Origin: Hyphomicrobiales bacterium
Lineage (GTDB): Bacteria; Pseudomonadota; Alphaproteobacteria; Rhizobiales; Rhizobiaceae
NCBI GenBank assembly: GCA_900470155.1
Contig: UBZT01000001.1
Location: 1 to 64,000 of the forward strand
Reading direction: 5' to 3'
Length of the DNA: 64,000 nucleotides
Below the pieces are notes generated by a model. The model ran no database searches. It was not told where the DNA came from and saw only the letters and a list, made by a program, of their open reading frames with translations. A program made the position numbers and the translations under genes. Of the stretch, positions 36,885 through 45,617 are shown piece after piece; within the stretch, counting starts at the first letter, position 1, and each line of letters opens with the position of its first letter.

Positions 36885-37021
36885 TTGCGTAACCTTGCCA
36901 AGTTGTATAGGGAACATGGCAGAGTTTTTTCGAAGCGGCAAGTGGCCGCGCAAAAACTTTGTGCTTTAATTCCGGTGCGTATTTTGTATGCACATCACGG
37001 GTCTACCGGGAGAAACCAAGC
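36885..37021. promoter_or_regulatory. Divergent hutF-hutC promoter region with HutC-like half-sites
   Basis: Two TTGTAT elements are present: 36903-36908 (TTGTATAG, near the hutF start) and 36984-36994 (TTGTATGCACA, an imperfect dyad TGT-N4-ACA, near the hutC start). Pseudomonas HutC binds sites with a TGTA...TACA dyad, so these are candidate operators letting HutC repress both the catabolic genes and itself. Exact binding is inferred. Confidence 0.4.
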
Positions 37022-37756
37022 ATGTCCGATATTGAGCAGACCGTTCAGGCCGCAGGTCTGCGCGAAATTCCGCTCTACGAGCGCTTGAAGGCAGACATCA
37101 AGACACGGATCGAAACCGGCGAATGGCCGGCACATCACCGCGTTCCTTCGGAAAACGAACTGGCGGAAACCCTCAATGTCAGCCGGATGACAGCCAATCG
37201 AGCCCTGCGCGAACTGGCGAGCGAAGGTGTGATCGTTCGGGTCCAGGGCCGTGGGTCTTTCGTTGCGACCAAAAAGCGAAGTGCTGCGTTCATGGGCGTT
37301 CGCAACATCGCCGACGAGATCACCGAACGCGGCTCCGTCCATACCGCACAGGTCATCCTCGCCCAGACGGAGGTCTGCGGTCATGAACTTGCCGAGGCGA
37401 TGAATATCGAAGTCGGGTTATCGGCGTTTCACTCCGTCATCCTGCATCACGAGGACGAGGTGCCGATCCAGCTTGAGGATCGTTTCGTCAATCCCGCCGT
37501 GGCGCCCGACTACCTGGCGCAGGACTTCCAGTCGATCACGCCCAACGCCTATCTGACACGTATCGCACCGATCTCGCATACGGAGCAGTTTGTCGAAGCG
37601 GTGCTGCCGCAGCCGTGGGAATGCAAGCATTTGTCGATTGCGCGCTCGGAGCCCTGCCTGCTGATCCGGCGGCGCACATGGTCGGCGGAGCGGATCGTCA
37701 CCTCGGTGCGCCTTCTCTATCCGGGCAGTCGCTACCGGTTGGTCAGCAGTTCATGA
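37022..37756 (+). CDS. hutC: Histidine-utilisation repressor HutC
   Basis: 244 residues, GntR family, HutC subfamily. N-terminal winged helix: 'PLYERLKADIKTRIETGEWPAHHRVPSENELAETLNVSRMTANRALRELASEGVIVRVQGRGSFV'; C-terminal UTRA ligand domain with 'GHELAEAMNIEVG' and 'EDRFVNPAVAPDYLAQDF'. Urocanate is the known inducer of HutC. Start 37022 (MSDIEQTVQA) is chosen; upstream codons are promoter. Divergent from hutF. Confidence 0.94.
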   Translation: MSDIEQTVQAAGLREIPLYERLKADIKTRIETGEWPAHHRVPSENELAETLNVSRMTANRALRELASEGVIVRVQGRGSFVATKKRSAAFMGVRNIADEITERGSVHTAQVILAQTEVCGHELAEAMNIEVGLSAFHSVILHHEDEVPIQLEDRFVNPAVAPDYLAQDFQSITPNAYLTRIAPISHTEQFVEAVLPQPWECKHLSIARSEPCLLIRRRTWSAERIVTSVRLLYPGSRYRLVSSS

Positions 37757-37792
37757 CACGCTGAATTCATCCGCGCACCAAAACGCGCGCGA

Positions 37793-38737
37793 TCATGCAG
37801 AGACTGCGCAGCTCGCTTTGCGGACCGGGATTTGTTCCCGCCCGACCGCCTGCAACTCCTTGGCCAGCCAATCGACAAAGACGCGGACCTTGTTGCTCAG
37901 ATGCCGGGTCTGCGGATAAACGACATAGAGCGGCAGCGGATCGCGCCGCCACTCGGTCAGCACGGGAACGAGTTCCCCTTTTTCGGCCGCGGCGCTGACC
38001 ATGAATTCCGGTGCCTGGATCACGCCCATGCCGGAAATGGCCGCGTTGACATAGGAGCGGCTATCATTGATCGAAACGATATAATTGGGCGAAATCTCAA
38101 GCGCCTCGCCCTGTCGCTCGAAGTCCATCGGCATGACTCGCCCTGACTGGGCATTGAGGTAGCCGACGCAGAAATGTTCCGATTCCAGCTCCTTCGGATG
38201 CTTCGGTTCACCGAAATTCTCGATGTAGAATGGCGCGGCGTAAGTCTGCATCTCGAGTTCGCCGACCTTGCGCGCAACCAGCGAAAGGTCGGTCGGCGTA
38301 CCAGCCCTCAACGCGCAATCGACGTTTTCGGCGATGTAGTCGACCAGCCTGTCACCGACACCGATATCGAGCCGGATATCGGGATAACGCATGTAGAAAT
38401 CGCAGATCGCAGGCATCACGACGAGATCGGCAAAAACGCCTGCCATTTCAACGCGCAAGCGTCCCGACGGCTGGGTCTGTGCGCTGGAAAAACTGCCGTC
38501 CAGTTCCTCCAGTTCACTAAGCAATTGCGTGGCGCGTTCATAATAGAGGGCGCCCTCTGTCGTCACCATGACCCGACGTGTGGTGCGGTTGAGCAAGGTG
38601 GTGCGCAAATGCGCCTCCAGGCCCTGGATCAGGTTGGTCACGGAGGTCTTCGGCATGCTCAGGCTGCTTGCCGCGCGCGTGAAATTGCCAGTCTCCACCA
38701 CCCGGACGAAAACTCGCATGGCCGATAGCTGATCCAT
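37793..38737 (-). CDS. LysR-family transcriptional regulator
   Basis: 314 residues. N-terminal HTH 'FVRVVETGNFTRAASSLSMPKTSVTNLIQGLEAHL' and a periplasmic-binding-protein-like effector domain (about 90-300). The subgroup resembles CrgA/PtxR-type single-domain regulators ('ALYYERATQLLSELEELD'). It is divergent from the alpha/beta hydrolase gene and probably controls that gene, perhaps also the following RND pump; effector unknown. Confidence 0.88.
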   Translation of the reverse strand: MDQLSAMRVFVRVVETGNFTRAASSLSMPKTSVTNLIQGLEAHLRTTLLNRTTRRVMVTTEGALYYERATQLLSELEELDGSFSSAQTQPSGRLRVEMAGVFADLVVMPAICDFYMRYPDIRLDIGVGDRLVDYIAENVDCALRAGTPTDLSLVARKVGELEMQTYAAPFYIENFGEPKHPKELESEHFCVGYLNAQSGRVMPMDFERQGEALEISPNYIVSINDSRSYVNAAISGMGVIQAPEFMVSAAAEKGELVPVLTEWRRDPLPLYVVYPQTRHLSNKVRVFVDWLAKELQAVGREQIPVRKASCAVSA

Positions 38738-38890
38738 GACCCCTCCTTGTGCGTCGCACCATTATCCTTGATTTCGGAATAGTATTATCACAATCGGCAT
38801 GCTTGTGCATATTAATCGGGATAATAATATTGTTCCCAAGTGATGACCAGCCGTCGCCACCTTTTATGGGGTGCCGCCAAAGGTAATTCA
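38738..38890. promoter_or_regulatory. AT-rich divergent LysR/hydrolase promoter region
   Basis: Unusually AT-rich for this part of the window. TATTATC at 38783-38789 and GATAATA at 38820-38826 are inverted copies 30 bases apart, and GGGATAATAATATTGTTCCC (38818-38837) is itself an imperfect palindrome. These are candidate LysR sites. Confidence 0.4.
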
Positions 38891-39688
38891 ATGAAAGCGC
38901 AGTGGGAAAACATAGCCCTGAACGGGCCGTCGGCTTCGCCGTTGAGCGTGCGCATCTACCAAGGTGCGTCCGTGACGAAGTCGTCGCCGTTGGTGCTCTA
39001 CCTGCGTGGTGGCGCTTTCCTCGGGTCTGAGCTCGACGACCGTGAACGCCCCGTTGCCCGGGCACTGGCTGACACCGGCGCCTTCGTGGTCGAAGCGGAC
39101 TACAGCCGCCAGTCGCGCAACGCCTTTCCGCATGTGCTGGACTGCGCATTCAACGCACTGAACTGCCTGAACAGCCGGCGAAAGAAATCCGGCTACGGCA
39201 AATCGCTGCTTCTCGTGGTTGGCGAAGAGGCCGGCGGCAATGTAGCGGCCGGGGTTGCCCTGAAGGCACGGGATCTCATTCCCGGCGAACTCGACGGACA
39301 AATCCTGTTGTCGCCGATGATCGATCCGCTGATGACCACGGCATCGTTTCGCGAAGCAGACAGGATCGGCATGCGGCAGCGCTGGTCTGACGGCTGGAGC
39401 CGCTATCTGTCGCTGGCTGGGAATTTCTCCCATCCCTACGCGGCGCTTTGCCAATGCACCCGGCTTGCCGGCGTCGCGCCGGCGCTGGTGCTGACGGCGG
39501 ACAACGATCCGCTTCGCGACGAGGCAATCGCCTATGCGACGCGGCTGAAAAAGGCGGGCGTGCCTGTCACGCGACACAGTTTCCCGGCGTCTTCCGGATG
39601 GACGGGCATATACGGCGACGAAAGCGGTGACTGGCTCAAGCCCTTGTGTCGCCAGTTCGAAGATTTCGTCGCCGACCTGAAACATTGA
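38891..39688 (+). CDS. Alpha/beta hydrolase (HSL-like)
   Basis: 265 residues, hormone-sensitive-lipase-like alpha/beta hydrolase. The oxyanion region is 'LVLYLRGGAFLGS' (HGG replaced by RGG), and 'VVEADYSRQSRNAFPHVLDCAFNAL' follows. The nucleophile elbow appears as 'VVGEEAGGNVAAGVAL', where the usual G-D-S-A-G is G-E-E-A-G, so the catalytic serine seems to be glutamate. 'VLTADNDPLRDEAIAYATRLK' supplies the acid. Possibly inactive or altered. Start 38891 has AAAGG upstream. Transcribed towards the RND genes, 53 bases before them. Confidence 0.72.
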   Translation: MKAQWENIALNGPSASPLSVRIYQGASVTKSSPLVLYLRGGAFLGSELDDRERPVARALADTGAFVVEADYSRQSRNAFPHVLDCAFNALNCLNSRRKKSGYGKSLLLVVGEEAGGNVAAGVALKARDLIPGELDGQILLSPMIDPLMTTASFREADRIGMRQRWSDGWSRYLSLAGNFSHPYAALCQCTRLAGVAPALVLTADNDPLRDEAIAYATRLKKAGVPVTRHSFPASSGWTGIYGDESGDWLKPLCRQFEDFVADLKH

Positions 39689-39713
39689 AATGTGCATTTA
39701 AAACAACATGACG

Positions 39714-39729
39714 GGCTCGATTTCGAGCC
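39714..39729 (+). promoter_or_regulatory. Hairpin immediately before the RND adaptor ribosome site
   Basis: GGCTCGA (39714-39720) pairs with TCGAGCC (39723-39729) around TT; AAGGAG follows at once and the ATG is at 39742. It could be a small operator dyad or affect translation. Confidence 0.4.
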
Positions 39730-39741
39730 AAGGAGACCAAG

Positions 39742-40926
39742 ATGACGTCGAAGAAGCTACGCTGGGCCCTGTGGGGCGCCGGCCTCAGTGTTGCCGTGTC
39801 CCTTACGGGCGCTGCGTTTCACTTCAACCCGCCGAACGTGGCCAATGCCGCCTCGACAGATGCTGCCGCCGCTGCGCCCGCGATTCCGGTCACTGTGACC
39901 GCCGTCGAGCCGCGCAAGGTGACGATCTGGCAGGAGTTTTCCGGCCGTCTGGAAGCCGTCGACCGGGTCCAGCTTCGGTCGCGGGTGGCGGGTGCTGTGC
40001 AGTCCGTACACTTTCGCGAAGGCAGCATGGTCAAGGCCGGAGACCGGCTGATCACCATCGATCCCGCGCCTTATGCAGCCCTGGTTGCCCAGGCGGAAGG
40101 TCAGGTCGCCTCGGCCCAGGCCCGTGTCGATCTGGCTCTGACCGAGCTTGACCGCGGCAAGACCCTGTCGTCGCGCAATACCATTTCGCAGAGCGATCTG
40201 GCCCAGCGCGAAAGCACCCACAAGGAGGCGCTTGCCGCCCTCCAGTCGGCGACGGCCCAGCTCAAGTCTGCGCAGCTTAATCTCGACTACACCGAAATCC
40301 GCGCGCCGATCAACGGACGCGTCGGCAAGCTCGAAATTACACCCGGCAATCTGGTCGCCGAAGGCTCCGGCTCGACGCCGTTGACGACCCTGGTGTCATC
40401 CGACCCGATCTATGCGAGCTTCGATGCGGGCGAGGAACTGGTCAGCCGGGCGCTCGCCAGCCTGCCGGTCGAAAACGGCCTGCCGGCCATCGAGCGCATC
40501 CCGGTTGAAATCGGCACGCTGGCCGACGAAGGAACGCCGATCCACGGCAAGTTGCAACTCGTTGATAACGAGGTCAATGCGGCCAGCGGTACGATCCGTG
40601 TCCGCGCCGTCTTCGACAATCCCGAGGGTCGTCTGATCCCAGGCCAGTTCGTGCGGGTACGCATGGGCCAGCCGGAAAGCGACAACCAGCTTCTGATCAG
40701 CGAAAAGGCAATCGGCACCGACCAGGACAAGAAATTCGTCTTCGTCGTCGATGCGAACAACACGGTTGCCTATCGGCAGGTGGTGCTCGGCCTCTCGGTC
40801 GACGGCATGCGCATCGTCGAAAAGGGCCTGAATGCCGGCGACCGGATCGTCGTCAACGGACTGCAGCGCATCCGCCCCGGTGCGGTTGTCGATCCGCAGG
40901 CCGAAGCCAAGGTCGCCAACAACTGA
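39742..40926 (+). CDS. RND efflux system periplasmic adaptor (MFP)
   Basis: 394 residues, AcrA/MexE family. N-terminal signal or anchor (about 8-30), lipoyl half-motifs 'RVQLRSRVAGAVQSVHFREGSMVKAGDRLITIDPAPY', a helical hairpin (about 115-170) and the second lipoyl half 'YTEIRAPINGRVGKLEITPGNLV'. It bridges the inner-membrane pump to an outer-membrane channel; no channel gene is next to it. It resembles the Agrobacterium IfeA type, but the substrate is not evident. Confidence 0.88.
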   Translation: MTSKKLRWALWGAGLSVAVSLTGAAFHFNPPNVANAASTDAAAAAPAIPVTVTAVEPRKVTIWQEFSGRLEAVDRVQLRSRVAGAVQSVHFREGSMVKAGDRLITIDPAPYAALVAQAEGQVASAQARVDLALTELDRGKTLSSRNTISQSDLAQRESTHKEALAALQSATAQLKSAQLNLDYTEIRAPINGRVGKLEITPGNLVAEGSGSTPLTTLVSSDPIYASFDAGEELVSRALASLPVENGLPAIERIPVEIGTLADEGTPIHGKLQLVDNEVNAASGTIRVRAVFDNPEGRLIPGQFVRVRMGQPESDNQLLISEKAIGTDQDKKFVFVVDANNTVAYRQVVLGLSVDGMRIVEKGLNAGDRIVVNGLQRIRPGAVVDPQAEAKVANN

Positions 40927-41049
40927 TTGACGGCCGGCAGCCCCGCGCCGCCGGCCCTTCGTGATCCACCGCCATCCTCCCCGCAGCCACCCCGCTGCGG
41001 GACAGGTTTTTTCTCGCCTCTTGTTCATCCCCAGAGAGAGGGTTTTGAC

Positions 41050-44000
41050 ATGAATATCTCCAGGTTCTTTATCGACCGGCCGGTCTTTGCCGGCGTGCTG
41101 TCGATCCTGATCATGGTCGCAGGTCTGATCGGAATGCGATCCCTGCCGATCTCCGAATATCCCGACGTCGTTCCGCCATCTATCGTGGTGCGTGCCGTCT
41201 ATCCGGGTGCAAACCCGACCGTGATTGCCGAAACGGTGGCGACCCCGCTCGAAGAGCAGGTCAATGGCGTCGAGGACATGCTTTACATGTCCAGCCAGGC
41301 GACATCGGACGGCGTGCTGACGCTGACCGTGACGTTCAAGCTCGGCACCGATGCCGACAAGGCGCAGCAGTTGGTGCAGAACCGCGTCTCCCAGGCGGAA
41401 CCGCGCCTGCCGGCGGAAGTGCGTGCCCTCGGCGTGACCACGGTCAAGAGTTCGCCCGACTTCATCATGGTGGTCAACCTGGTCTCCACGGTGGACGACT
41501 ACGACATCACCTATCTGCGCAACTACGCGACGCTGAACGTCAAGGACCGGCTTGCCCGTATCCAGGGTGTCGGCCAGGTGCAGGTCTTCGGCGCCGGCGA
41601 CTACTCGATGCGCGTGTGGATCGATCCGCAGAAGGCGGCCGAACATTCGCTGGCCGCCAGCGACATCACCGACGCCATCCGCGGCCAGAACGTCCAGGCC
41701 GCAGCCGGCATCATCGGCGCCTCGCCAAGCCTGCCGGGCGTCGACCTGCAGCTCAACGTCAATGCGCAGGGCCGTCTGCAGACGCCGGAGGAATTCGGCA
41801 ACATCATCGTCAAGAGCGGTGCAAACGGCGAAATCACCCGCCTGCGCGACGTTGCCCGCATCGAGCTCGGCGCTGCCGACTACACGCTGCGCTCGCTGCT
41901 GGATGGCCAGCCGGCCGTCGCCGTGGCCGTGCTCCAGGCCCCCGGCTCGAACGCGATCGAGATCGCCGACAATGTCCGCGCGACCATGGACGAATTGCAA
42001 CTCGCCATGCCGACAGGGGTGAAATACGAGATTGCCTATGACACCACCAAGTTCGTGCGGGCGTCGATCGAAAAGGTCGTCGACACGCTGCTTGAGGCCG
42101 TGGCGCTCGTCGTTCTCGTCGTCATCATCTTCCTGCAAACCTGGCGCGCATCGATCATTCCGCTGATCGCCGTACCCGTCTCGATCATCGGCACATTCGC
42201 CGTGATGTATGCCTTCGGCTTCTCGATCAACGCATTGACCCTGTTCGGGCTGGTGCTCGCCATCGGCATCGTGGTCGATGACGCGATCGTCGTCGTCGAA
42301 AACGTCGAGCGCAATATCGAAAACGGCCTCAGTCCACGCGATGCGACCTACAAGGCAATGAAGGAAGTTTCCGGCCCGATCATCGCGATCGCGCTGGTGC
42401 TGGTCGCCGTCTTTGTTCCACTTGCCTTCATCTCCGGCCTTTCCGGCCAGTTCTACCGGCAGTTCGCCCTGACGATCGCCATCTCGACGGTCATCTCGGC
42501 GATCAACTCGCTGACCCTGTCGCCGGCGCTTGCAGCCCTTCTCTTGAAGGACCATCACGCACCGAAGGATTGGCTGACCCGGTTCATGGACCGGATCTTC
42601 GGCTGGTTCTTCCGCGGCTTCAACCGGGCCTTCGGCGCAGCATCGAACAGCTATGCCCGCGGCGTCGGCGGTCTGTTGTCGCGCAAGTCGCTGGTGATGA
42701 TCGTCTATCTTGGACTGGTGGCTTTGACCTATACAGCGTTCAGCGCGGTTCCCGGCGGCTTCGTGCCGGCGCAGGACAAGCAGTATCTGATCGGCTTTGC
42801 CCAGTTGCCGGACGGCGCCACGCTCGACCGCACGGAAGAGGTGATCAAGAAGATGAGCGACATCGCGCTGGAACAGCCCGGCGTCGCCCATGCCATCGCC
42901 TTCCCAGGCCTGTCGATCAATGGCTTCACCATCGGCTCGAATGCCGGCATCGTATTCGCCGTGCTCGACGATTTCGAGGAGCGCACGTCGCCGGAACTTT
43001 CGGGCGGTGCCATCGCCATGGCGCTCAACCAGAAATATGCCGGCATCCAGGATGCCTTCATCGCCATGTTCCCGCCGCCGCCGGTCAACGGCCTCGGCTC
43101 GACGGGCGGTTTCAAGCTGCAGATCGAGGACCGCGCCGGTCTCGGCAACCTCGCCCTCGATGAGGCCACCAAGGCCTTTATCGCCAAGGCTTACCAGACA
43201 CCGGAACTCGCCGGCATCTTCTCGAGCTACCAGATCAACGTGCCGCAGCTCTATGCCGATCTCGATCGCGCCAAGGCCGAACAGCTCGGCGTCTCGGTCT
43301 CGGATGTCTTCGAAACACTGCAGATCTATCTCGGCTCGCTCTATGTCAACGACTTCAACGCCTTTGGCCGTACCTACAGCGTGCGCGTCCAGGCGGATGC
43401 CAAGTTCCGCGCCAAGGCCGAGGACATCAGCCAGTTGAAGGTGCGCTCGCAGTCGGGCCAGATGATCCCGCTGTCGGCACTGCTGAAGGTCGATGCCACG
43501 ATCGGACCGGAACGCACAACACGCTACAACGGCTTCCTGTCTGCCGATATCAACGGCGGTCCGGCACCGGGCTTCTCGTCGGGCCAGGCCCAGGCAGCGA
43601 TCGAAAAGATCGCCGACGAAACGCTGCCTGCCGGGATCGATTTCGAATGGACGGATCTCACCTACCAGCAGATCCTTGCCGGCAATTCCAGCATCGTTGT
43701 CTTCCCGCTGGCCTTGCTGCTCGTCTATCTGGTGCTGGCTGCCCAGTATGAAAGCCTGACGCTACCGATCGCGATCATCATGATCGTGCCGATGGGCGTG
43801 CTTGCTGCATTGACCGGTGTGTGGCTGACGGGGGGAGACAACAATATCTTCACCCAGATCGGTCTGGTGGTGCTTGTCGGACTATCGGCGAAGAATGCGA
43901 TCCTGATCGTCGAATTCGCCCGCGAACTCGAATTCGAGGGGCGGACGCCGGTCCGGGCAGCGATCGAGGCCAGCAAGTTGCGTCTGCGCCCGATCCTGAT

Positions 44001-44256
44001 GACGTCGATGGCCTTCATCATGGGTGTCGTGCCGCTGGTCGTGTCCACCGGCGCGGGTGCGGAAATGCGCTCGGCCATGGGTGTCGCGGTGTTCTCCGGC
44101 ATGATCGGCGTGACCTTCTTCGGCATCTTCATGACGCCGGTCTTCTATGTCCTGCTGCGCAGGCTCGCCGGCAACCGGCCGCTGGTCCAGCATGACCGGG
44201 AACCGGCCAACAGCCAGACGGCCACAGGCGTTGAACATTCCGTCGCTGCGGAATGA
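41050..44256 (+). CDS. RND multidrug efflux permease (HAE1 family)
   Basis: 1068 residues, twelve membrane helices with two large periplasmic loops. 'FFIDRPVFAGVLSILIMVAG' is the first helix; the proton-relay aspartates are in 'GIVVDDAIVVVENVERN' of helix 4; 'FPLALLLVYLVLAAQYESL' and 'GLVVLVGLSAKNAILIVEFA' mark helices 8 and 10. MexF/AcrB-like. The start at 41050 (MNISRFFIDR) has GAGAGGG upstream; in-frame codons before it are leader. A 123-base gap separates it from the adaptor and a strong terminator follows. Confidence 0.93.
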   Translation: MNISRFFIDRPVFAGVLSILIMVAGLIGMRSLPISEYPDVVPPSIVVRAVYPGANPTVIAETVATPLEEQVNGVEDMLYMSSQATSDGVLTLTVTFKLGTDADKAQQLVQNRVSQAEPRLPAEVRALGVTTVKSSPDFIMVVNLVSTVDDYDITYLRNYATLNVKDRLARIQGVGQVQVFGAGDYSMRVWIDPQKAAEHSLAASDITDAIRGQNVQAAAGIIGASPSLPGVDLQLNVNAQGRLQTPEEFGNIIVKSGANGEITRLRDVARIELGAADYTLRSLLDGQPAVAVAVLQAPGSNAIEIADNVRATMDELQLAMPTGVKYEIAYDTTKFVRASIEKVVDTLLEAVALVVLVVIIFLQTWRASIIPLIAVPVSIIGTFAVMYAFGFSINALTLFGLVLAIGIVVDDAIVVVENVERNIENGLSPRDATYKAMKEVSGPIIAIALVLVAVFVPLAFISGLSGQFYRQFALTIAISTVISAINSLTLSPALAALLLKDHHAPKDWLTRFMDRIFGWFFRGFNRAFGAASNSYARGVGGLLSRKSLVMIVYLGLVALTYTAFSAVPGGFVPAQDKQYLIGFAQLPDGATLDRTEEVIKKMSDIALEQPGVAHAIAFPGLSINGFTIGSNAGIVFAVLDDFEERTSPELSGGAIAMALNQKYAGIQDAFIAMFPPPPVNGLGSTGGFKLQIEDRAGLGNLALDEATKAFIAKAYQTPELAGIFSSYQINVPQLYADLDRAKAEQLGVSVSDVFETLQIYLGSLYVNDFNAFGRTYSVRVQADAKFRAKAEDISQLKVRSQSGQMIPLSALLKVDATIGPERTTRYNGFLSADINGGPAPGFSSGQAQAAIEKIADETLPAGIDFEWTDLTYQQILAGNSSIVVFPLALLLVYLVLAAQYESLTLPIAIIMIVPMGVLAALTGVWLTGGDNNIFTQIGLVVLVGLSAKNAILIVEFARELEFEGRTPVRAAIEASKLRLRPILMTSMAFIMGVVPLVVSTGAGAEMRSAMGVAVFSGMIGVTFFGIFMTPVFYVLLRRLAGNRPLVQHDREPANSQTATGVEHSVAAE

Positions 44257-44280
44257 CGTAAAACCACCTTGCATGCCGAT

Positions 44281-44315
44281 GACATGGGCGGGATCTTCCC
44301 GCCCATGTCCGTTTT
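44281..44315 (+). terminator. Strong Rho-independent terminator after the RND operon
   Basis: A 13-bp perfect stem (44281-44293 with 44297-44309, GACATGGGCGGGA and its complement) with a 3-base loop is followed by CGTTTT. Confidence 0.9.
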
Positions 44316-44440
44316 CAGAACACGCTCGCCGTGCCTGACACATTGATCGACCGCACCGATGAAAGCCGTCTCTTCTCTCTTGCAGATCTTTCCGTGCCGT
44401 GCGACTGGACGGCCATGGAGATCTGACAGGAGTAAGCCCC

Positions 44441-45145
44441 TTGAGCGCACGTGACCGTCTCATCGTCGGACTGGACGTCCCCACCATAACCGAGGCCGAG
44501 GCCATCGTCGCCAAGCTCGGGGACAGCGTTTCCTTCTACAAGATCGGCTACCAGCTCGCCTTTGCCGGCGGCCTGGAATTTGCCCGCGACCTTGCCCAGA
44601 GCGGCAAGAAGATCTTCCTCGACATGAAACTGCTCGATATCGACAACACGGTCGCCTCCGGCGTCGAAAACATCGCCAAGATGGGCATGTCGATGCTGAC
44701 CCTGCATGCCTATCCGAAGGCGATGCGTGCTGCCGTCGAAGCAGCCAAAGGTTCGGATCTCTGCCTGCTCGGCGTCACGGTGCTGACCTCGATGGACGAA
44801 CAGGACCTGGTCGATGCGGGCTACGAATATGATCCGCATACGCTGGTGCTGAAGCGCGCCGAGCAGGCGCGCGCCGCCGGCATGGGCGGCATCGTCTGTT
44901 CGGCGGAAGAATCCGCCGCCGTGCGTTCGATCATCGGCCCGGATATGGCGCTGGTGACACCGGGTATCCGGCCTGCCGGCGCCGACAAGGGTGACCAGAA
45001 GCGGGTGATGACGCCCGCCGATGCACTCAAAGCCGGCTCGAGCCATCTCGTCGTCGGCCGCCCGATCGTCAAGGCAGCCGACCCGAAGGCGGCGGCTCTG
45101 GCGATCCTTGCCGAAATGGACGCGGTCCTTCAAGCCGCTCGCTGA
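44441..45145 (+). CDS. pyrF: Orotidine 5'-phosphate decarboxylase
   Basis: 234 residues. It makes UMP from OMP, the last step of pyrimidine synthesis. The catalytic '[13 protein letters not shown]' carries the D-K-x-x-D array; 'LIVGLDVPT' at the N-terminus and 'VTPGIRP', '[11 protein letters not shown]' form the phosphate site. I choose TTG at 44441, with CAGGAG upstream, because it yields the typical N-terminus; a GTG at 44399 would add 14 residues not expected in the family. Confidence 0.94.
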   Translation: MSARDRLIVGLDVPTITEAEAIVAKLGDSVSFYKIGYQLAFAGGLEFARDLAQSGKKIFLDMKLLDIDNTVASGVENIAKMGMSMLTLHAYPKAMRAAVEAAKGSDLCLLGVTVLTSMDEQDLVDAGYEYDPHTLVLKRAEQARAAGMGGIVCSAEESAAVRSIIGPDMALVTPGIRPAGADKGDQKRVMTPADALKAGSSHLVVGRPIVKAADPKAAALAILAEMDAVLQAAR

Positions 45146-45178
45146 CACTGGGTTCATTCACGAAAGGGAGAGAAGAGC

Positions 45179-45466
45179 ATGGCCAAGGGATACTGGATTG
45201 CGCATGTCACCGTTCGGGATGCAGAGCGCTACAAGGACTATGTCACTGCCGCCAAGCCTGCCTTTGAAAAATACGGCGCAAACTTCCTCGCTCGTGGCGG
45301 TGAGGTGACCGAGCTGGAGGGCAATGTCCGACCGCGCAACGTGATCATCGAGTTTCCGTCGCACCAGGCGGCGGTCGATTGCTACAATTCACCGGAATAC
45401 CAGATTGCCGCCAAAATCCGCAAGGACGTGGCCGATGCGGACATGATGGTCGTCGAGGGTATCTGA
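45179..45466 (+). CDS. DUF1330 protein
   Basis: 95 residues, the usual size for this dimeric ferredoxin-like (ABM-type) family. Motifs: 'YWIAHVTVRDAERYKDYVTAAKPAFEKYG', 'NVIIEFPSHQAAVDCYNSPEYQ'. Function is not known. It follows pyrF by 33 bases with GGGAGAG as ribosome site, so it is probably in the same transcript. Confidence 0.88.
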   Translation: MAKGYWIAHVTVRDAERYKDYVTAAKPAFEKYGANFLARGGEVTELEGNVRPRNVIIEFPSHQAAVDCYNSPEYQIAAKIRKDVADADMMVVEGI

Positions 45467-45617
45467 GGCTGTTTGTCGCGCCCGCACGGGCCTGATCAGC
45501 CCTTTCGCTGCGGCTGCGATTCGGCTAAGACAAGCCACAATCCATGGGCGTCTTGCGCGCCGATGCCGTTCAATCGCAGTTCAAATGCAGCCCAAATTCA
45601 GTCCAGGGGAGCCCACC

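Noticed and set aside
40396..42891. 831-codon minus-strand open frame opposite the RND genes
   Set aside because: Composition is typical of antisense GC-rich coding DNA (His, Asp, Gln and Arg repeats) and it has no recognisable motif; the RND permease reads through on the plus strand.
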